This document shows positions 49,325-52,827 of a stretch of DNA of 52,827 nucleotides, in pieces (positions within the stretch are counted from its first letter, which is position 1; each line of letters opens with the position of its first letter). Source of the stretch: CAIQJJ01 sp964606085 (GTDB lineage Bacteria; Chloroflexota; Anaerolineae; Anaerolineales; UBA4823); the NCBI GenBank assembly GCA_964606085.1, contig CAZSFD010000030.1, positions 1 through 52,827 on the forward strand. The letters run 5' to 3'. A program made the translations under genes and the position numbers. The notes beneath the pieces were generated by a model. It was given only the letters and a program-made list of their open reading frames with translations. It searched no databases and was not told the DNA's origin.

Positions 49325-50372
49325 ACTTGCTTCTTCTCCTTCGACCCCCGTGGCCGAAACAATGACGGATACATTACTCGAATTCAAAGATTTTCGTGTC
49401 CATTTCTTCACTGACGAAGGTGTGGTAAAAGCCGTAGATGGCGTGGATATCAAGGCGCGACGCGGAAAAACACTGTGTATCGTGGGTGAAAGTGGGTGTG
49501 GCAAAAGTGTCATGGCCCAGGCTGCCTTGCGGATTGTGCCGAAGCCTGGCCGCATTGTCAGCGGCAGCATCTTGTGGGAAACGAAATCGGGCGAAGTGGT
49601 TGATATCGCCGCTCTCGACCCCAAGGGGCGTGCCATCCGTTCCATCCGCGGCGCAGAGATCGCCATGATTTTCCAGGAGCCGATGACCAGCCTGAGCCCA
49701 CTCCACACCATTGGCGATCAGATTATGGAATCTGTCCGCCTGCATTGGGGTGTATCCAAGCAAGAGGCGCGCAACCGGGCCATTGAGATGTTAGGCAAAG
49801 TTCGCATCCCGCGCCCAGACCGCCTGGTAGATGAGTATGCTTTCCGGCTGAGCGGCGGTATGCGTCAACGAGCGATGATCGCCATGGCCCTTTCATGCAA
49901 TCCCAGTCTGCTGATTGCCGATGAACCCACCACCGCGCTGGATGTTACCACCCAGGCACAGATCATTGACCTGATGCAAGGCCTGCAAGACGAATATGGC
50001 ATGGCGATCATGTTCATCACCCATGATTTGGGCGTGGTGGCCGAAATTGCTGACGATGTTGCCGTCATGTACCTGGGACGGGCCGTGGAACAATCGGATG
50101 TGGATACGATTTTCAATAACCCCAAACACCCCTACACCGAAGCCCTGCTCAGTTCAATCCCGAAAATCTCTGCCGAACGACAACCCCTGGCCCCGATTAA
50201 AGGCATGGTTCCCAACCCGTTTCGACGGCCCAAGGGCTGCACATTCAACCCGCGTTGCGCGAAGGCCATGCCAATTTGCTACTCGCGTGTCCCAGAGATA
50301 ACCCACCTGCGAGAAAATCATACGGTGCGCTGTTTATTGTATGAAGATGGTGTCGAAGACAAGGCTAAATAG
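49314..50372 (+). CDS. ABC importer ATPase, DppD/OppD type (second importer)
   Basis: 352 residues from ATG 49314, which overlaps the permease stop by 11 nt; the next ATG (49362) lacks a ribosome site. Walker A GESGCGKSVMAQ, Q-loop MIFQEPMTSLSP, signature LSGGMRQRAMI, Walker B LIADEPTTALD, H-loop ITHDLGVV, and the C-terminal CTFNPRCAKAMPIC cysteines are all complete. Confidence 0.9.
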   Translation: MQTKLASSPSTPVAETMTDTLLEFKDFRVHFFTDEGVVKAVDGVDIKARRGKTLCIVGESGCGKSVMAQAALRIVPKPGRIVSGSILWETKSGEVVDIAALDPKGRAIRSIRGAEIAMIFQEPMTSLSPLHTIGDQIMESVRLHWGVSKQEARNRAIEMLGKVRIPRPDRLVDEYAFRLSGGMRQRAMIAMALSCNPSLLIADEPTTALDVTTQAQIIDLMQGLQDEYGMAIMFITHDLGVVAEIADDVAVMYLGRAVEQSDVDTIFNNPKHPYTEALLSSIPKISAERQPLAPIKGMVPNPFRRPKGCTFNPRCAKAMPICYSRVPEITHLRENHTVRCLLYEDGVEDKAK

Positions 50373-50382
50373 GAATTTGATT

Positions 50383-51483
50383 ATGGATAACAATGGTAAC
50401 AAACCACAAGGAAAACAGCCCGGCGCACCTTCCGTGGCACAGCAACCTTTGACAACCGCAGCCAAGGGCGATGTCTTACTCGAAGTCCAAGATTTGAAAA
50501 TGTATTTCCCAATCACCAAGGGAATTTTTGGTGGTGTGCGTGGGTATGTGCGTGCCGTAGACGAAGTGAACTTCACCGTCCGGCGCGGCGAAACCCTGGG
50601 GGTGGTGGGTGAAAGCGGTTGCGGCAAAACAACCGTTGGCCGGATGATCGTACGGGCCTATAAACCCACGGGCGGTTCAATCATGTATTATGGCAACAGC
50701 GAAGGCCCGGTAGACCTGGCAACGGTAGATGATGCCGATTTGAAACCGTTCCGCCGTGAAATTCGCATGATCTTTCAGGACCCCTACGCCTCGCTGAACC
50801 CTCGCATGCCGGTGTTCGAGTTAGTTGGCGAATCGCTGCACAACCTCACCAACGTCTCCCGCTCCGAAATGGAAGAACGTATCACCGATGCCATCGTCCG
50901 CGTCGGTTTACGCCCTGAATACATCCGCCGCTATCCGCACGCCTTCAGCGGTGGCGAACGCCAGCGCATTGGCATCGCCCGCGCCCTTGTGACCAACCCC
51001 AAAATGGTGATTTGCGACGAGGCCGTCTCCGCGCTAGATGTATCCGTCCGCGCTCAGGTGCTCAACCTGCTTGAGGATCTGCGCAAAGACCTCAATCTGA
51101 CCTATATCTTCGTCTCTCACGACTTGAGCGTGATCCGCTATATCTGCGACCGCGTTGTGGTCATGTATGTCGGTAAGATGGTCGAATCAGCCCCAGTCAA
51201 CCAGCTCTATCAGACCCCCAAACACCCCTACACCGAAGCACTGATGTCCTCCGTGCCGATTCAAAACCCTCGCCTGAGAGCGTTAGAAAATCGCATCCGC
51301 CTGGAAGGGGAAATCGCCGATCCGTCGAACCCACCCAGCGGTTGTTATTTCCATCCACGCTGTCGGTACGCCCAAGAGATTTGCAAAACAGAAACGCCGC
51401 ATTTGCGTCAGGTCGGCAACGACCATTTCGTTTCGTGCCACCTGGCCGAAACACTGACGTTAAATGGCGCGGTCATGGGCTAA
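50383..51483 (+). CDS. ABC importer ATPase, DppF/OppF type (second importer)
   Basis: 366 residues from ATG 50383, AGGAA upstream; an earlier start at 50341 would overlap the previous gene and is not needed. A Gln/Pro/Gly-rich N-terminal stretch (1-30) is unusual but low in information. Walker A GESGCGKTTVGRM, signature FSGGERQRIGIARAL, Walker B MVICDEAVSALDVS (Asp-Glu-Ala in place of Asp-Glu-Pro; catalytic Glu kept), H-loop VSHDLSVI, and C-terminal GCYFHPRCRYAQEIC are present. Confidence 0.92.
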   Translation: MDNNGNKPQGKQPGAPSVAQQPLTTAAKGDVLLEVQDLKMYFPITKGIFGGVRGYVRAVDEVNFTVRRGETLGVVGESGCGKTTVGRMIVRAYKPTGGSIMYYGNSEGPVDLATVDDADLKPFRREIRMIFQDPYASLNPRMPVFELVGESLHNLTNVSRSEMEERITDAIVRVGLRPEYIRRYPHAFSGGERQRIGIARALVTNPKMVICDEAVSALDVSVRAQVLNLLEDLRKDLNLTYIFVSHDLSVIRYICDRVVVMYVGKMVESAPVNQLYQTPKHPYTEALMSSVPIQNPRLRALENRIRLEGEIADPSNPPSGCYFHPRCRYAQEICKTETPHLRQVGNDHFVSCHLAETLTLNGAVMG

Positions 51484-51512
51484 ATCTTGCCATCCAAAAA
51501 TTCAAGGCCAGC

Positions 51513-51557
51513 AGAGTCGAGACCTTTTAGCGTTACCCTACGGAAGGTCTCGACTCT
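51513..51557 (+). terminator. Strong intergenic stem-loop before the last gene
   Basis: AGAGTCGAGACCTT (51513-51526) and AAGGTCTCGACTCT (51544-51557) pair perfectly over 14 bp with a 17-nt loop, followed by CTGTTTACCCC. The T-run is poor, so it may be a leaky terminator or an RNA-stabilising stem. It ends 15 nt before the start of the next gene, close enough to affect its ribosome site. Confidence 0.55.
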
Positions 51558-51572
51558 CTGTTTACCCCGCCA

Positions 51573-52757
51573 ATGACCGAGATTGAATTTTCTATCATGA
51601 TCCATCACCCGCATGAAGCGGATGGCATGAAGCCCGTTTTGGCCGAATTTGAGCGCCTGACGGGTATCAAAGTTCATCTCGTGCCAATTCTATGGGCCGG
51701 AGGCACCGGCTGGATGGAAATTGCTAACATGGCCATCCACCAACATGGCGTAGATGTTTCTGAAATTGGCACAACCTGGGTGGGCAGTCTGGCTGCGATG
51801 GGCGCTCTGCGGCCCTTCGCAGCAGAGGAAATTGACCAATTGGGCGGCCCACAAGCCTACTTCGATGTGCTGTGGAAATCGGGCATTCTGATTGGCGATG
51901 AACGGGTCTGGGCCATTCCCTGGCTTTCTCACCCATTGGTGTTGTACTACCGCCAGGACTGGCTGGCTCAACTCGGCTTCCAACCCCCGCACCTGGCTTT
52001 TGATGAGCAGCATTTCATGGCCACACTCGATCAATTGGCGCAAAATGGCATTTCTCATCCCTTTGTTTTGGAAATGAGCGGAACGGCCATGCTGCACGAG
52101 GCCGCACTGTGGGTCTGGCAGGCAGGGGGCAATTTCATGAGCGAAGATGGCCGCCAGGTTTTGTTCAACCAACCGGCGGCGTTAGCTGGCCTGGAACGAT
52201 ACTATGCCCTCAGGCGCTACCTGGCTGTCACCAAATTCAATGACACCTACCACGATGCCGTCGAGGTCTTTATGGGCCATCGGGCGGCATGTGTGGTAGC
52301 TGGCCCCTGGATAGCGCTCAATCTGCCTCGCCATGATGCTGCACTGCCTTTTGGCATGGTAAAAGCGCCAGGCATCACCCATGTTGGTGGCAGCGGCTTG
52401 GTGATGTGGCGGCACACACGGCGGACGGAGGCATCTTTTGCCCTGATCCAGTTTTTAGCTACCCGCCCCACCCAGGCCCAGGCCAGCCCACACGCCTTCG
52501 TCTTGCCTGCCCGCCGCCAGGCATTTGCAGACCTGGTCGCCGCAGACCCCTATTACCAGGTCTACCTCGATACCCTGCTCACCGGGCGTACCTATCCGGT
52601 CACCCGCCAATGGGGATTCATCGAGCAAAAATTGATCGCCGCGCTCGAACTCACCTGGGAGCGCGTGAGCACCAACCCTTTCTGCGATATTGGCGAAACA
52701 ATCCGCCACCACCTCGACCCTCTGGCGCGACGCCTGAACAACGCGTTGCAAAGTTAG
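51573..52757 (+). CDS. Extracellular solute-binding protein family 1 (sugar type) without signal peptide
   Basis: 394 residues from ATG 51573. The fold is that of maltose/sugar-binding proteins (SBP_bac_1): HHPHEADGMKPVLAEFERLTGIKVHLVP, WMEIANMAIHQHGVDVSEIGTTWVGSLAAMGALRPF, VWAIPWLSHPLVLYYRQDWLAQLGF, FMGHRAACVVAGPW. It starts straight into the first strand (TEIEFSIMIHH); no hydrophobic leader or lipobox occurs, and no upstream in-frame extension is available past the hairpin. A cytoplasmic location is therefore predicted, which fits a signalling or chaperone-like role rather than import. A ribosome site is not obvious. No permeases of its own type are seen before the window ends. Confidence 0.8.
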   Translation: MTEIEFSIMIHHPHEADGMKPVLAEFERLTGIKVHLVPILWAGGTGWMEIANMAIHQHGVDVSEIGTTWVGSLAAMGALRPFAAEEIDQLGGPQAYFDVLWKSGILIGDERVWAIPWLSHPLVLYYRQDWLAQLGFQPPHLAFDEQHFMATLDQLAQNGISHPFVLEMSGTAMLHEAALWVWQAGGNFMSEDGRQVLFNQPAALAGLERYYALRRYLAVTKFNDTYHDAVEVFMGHRAACVVAGPWIALNLPRHDAALPFGMVKAPGITHVGGSGLVMWRHTRRTEASFALIQFLATRPTQAQASPHAFVLPARRQAFADLVAADPYYQVYLDTLLTGRTYPVTRQWGFIEQKLIAALELTWERVSTNPFCDIGETIRHHLDPLARRLNNALQS

Positions 52758-52827
52758 CCATATTTCATTCACCAAGCGATTCGGTAATATGTCAAGGAGC
52801 AAAAGCAAATCAAAAAGATGAAAAGGT
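52758..52827 (+). other. Window end, possible start of a further gene
   Basis: AAGGAGC at about 52794 and an ATG at 52818 (ATG AAA AGG) open the next frame, which is cut after three codons. The spacing of about 18 nt is long, so this start is only tentative. Confidence 0.3.

Noticed and set aside
1..52827. Insertion sequences, transposases, integrases, prophage genes or CRISPR arrays
   Set aside because: None seen on either strand. The decayed genes are not flanked by recognisable transposase fragments or terminal repeats.

Overview
The window looks like a chromosomal segment of a free-living, polysaccharide-degrading member of the Chloroflexota (Anaerolineae-like). This is an inference from style, not from a search. 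The pointers are family-5 solute-binding lipoproteins with long Thr/Ala/Glu/Pro linkers and the shared motif VAAGELPPxxERLP, secreted proteins with PTxTPTxTPxPPT linkers, several LacI regulators each beside an ABC importer, many GT-C type membrane glycosyltransferases, a DUF2252 protein, and mid-to-high GC. Both ends cut into genes or gene starts.

Layout. 0-3.5 kb (+): the end of a GT2 glycosyltransferase, a GT-C membrane glycosyltransferase, a possible SDR remnant and an SPFH/band-7 membrane protein, closed by a strong terminator. tRNA-His(GTG) and its promoter follow on the minus strand. 3.8-9.7 kb (-) is a decaying accessory stretch. It holds an intact secreted lipoprotein of a family I cannot name, a paralogue of it with an out-of-frame internal deletion and two lectin-like tandem domains, a degenerate receiver protein, and a hybrid histidine kinase/AraC regulator whose LacI-like sensor is now split off by a second out-of-frame internal deletion. 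A possible glycosidase tail lies just beyond.

9.8-23 kb (+) is a sugar uptake and catabolism block: FGGY kinase, FAD-dependent oxidoreductase, GT-C membrane protein, an autoregulated LacI regulator, then a complete family-5 ABC importer (solute-binding protein, two permeases, two ATPases) and a small membrane protein. 23-27 kb (-) carries a GH4 glycosidase with two small unknown genes and a secreted GH10 xylanase. A short plus-strand pair, ferritin-like protein and bacteriohemerythrin, sits at 27-28 kb.

27.9-36.5 kb (-) is a tightly packed seven-gene run: periplasmic-binding lipoprotein, dCache-type sensor kinase, cupin sugar-isomerase-like protein, RbsD/FucU mutarotase, URO-D-like protein, DUF6259-like glycosidase candidate and DUF2252 protein. 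Four junctions are 4-nt ATGA overlaps. I consider it the best candidate for an undescribed sensing-plus-catabolism system. 36.6-43.6 kb (-) has a large GT-C membrane protein, an M24 peptidase and a cytoplasmic type I pullulanase.

43.7-52.8 kb (+) repeats the plan of the first importer: autoregulated LacI, solute-binding lipoprotein, two permeases, two ATPases. It is followed by a sugar-type (family 1) solute-binding protein that has no signal peptide.

Taken together, secreted GH10 and lectin-like proteins, two oligosaccharide-type importers under LacI control, and cytoplasmic GH4, pullulanase, mutarotase, cupin and FGGY kinase describe breakdown, uptake and intracellular processing of plant- or starch-type glycans. 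The substrate of each importer cannot be read from sequence alone.
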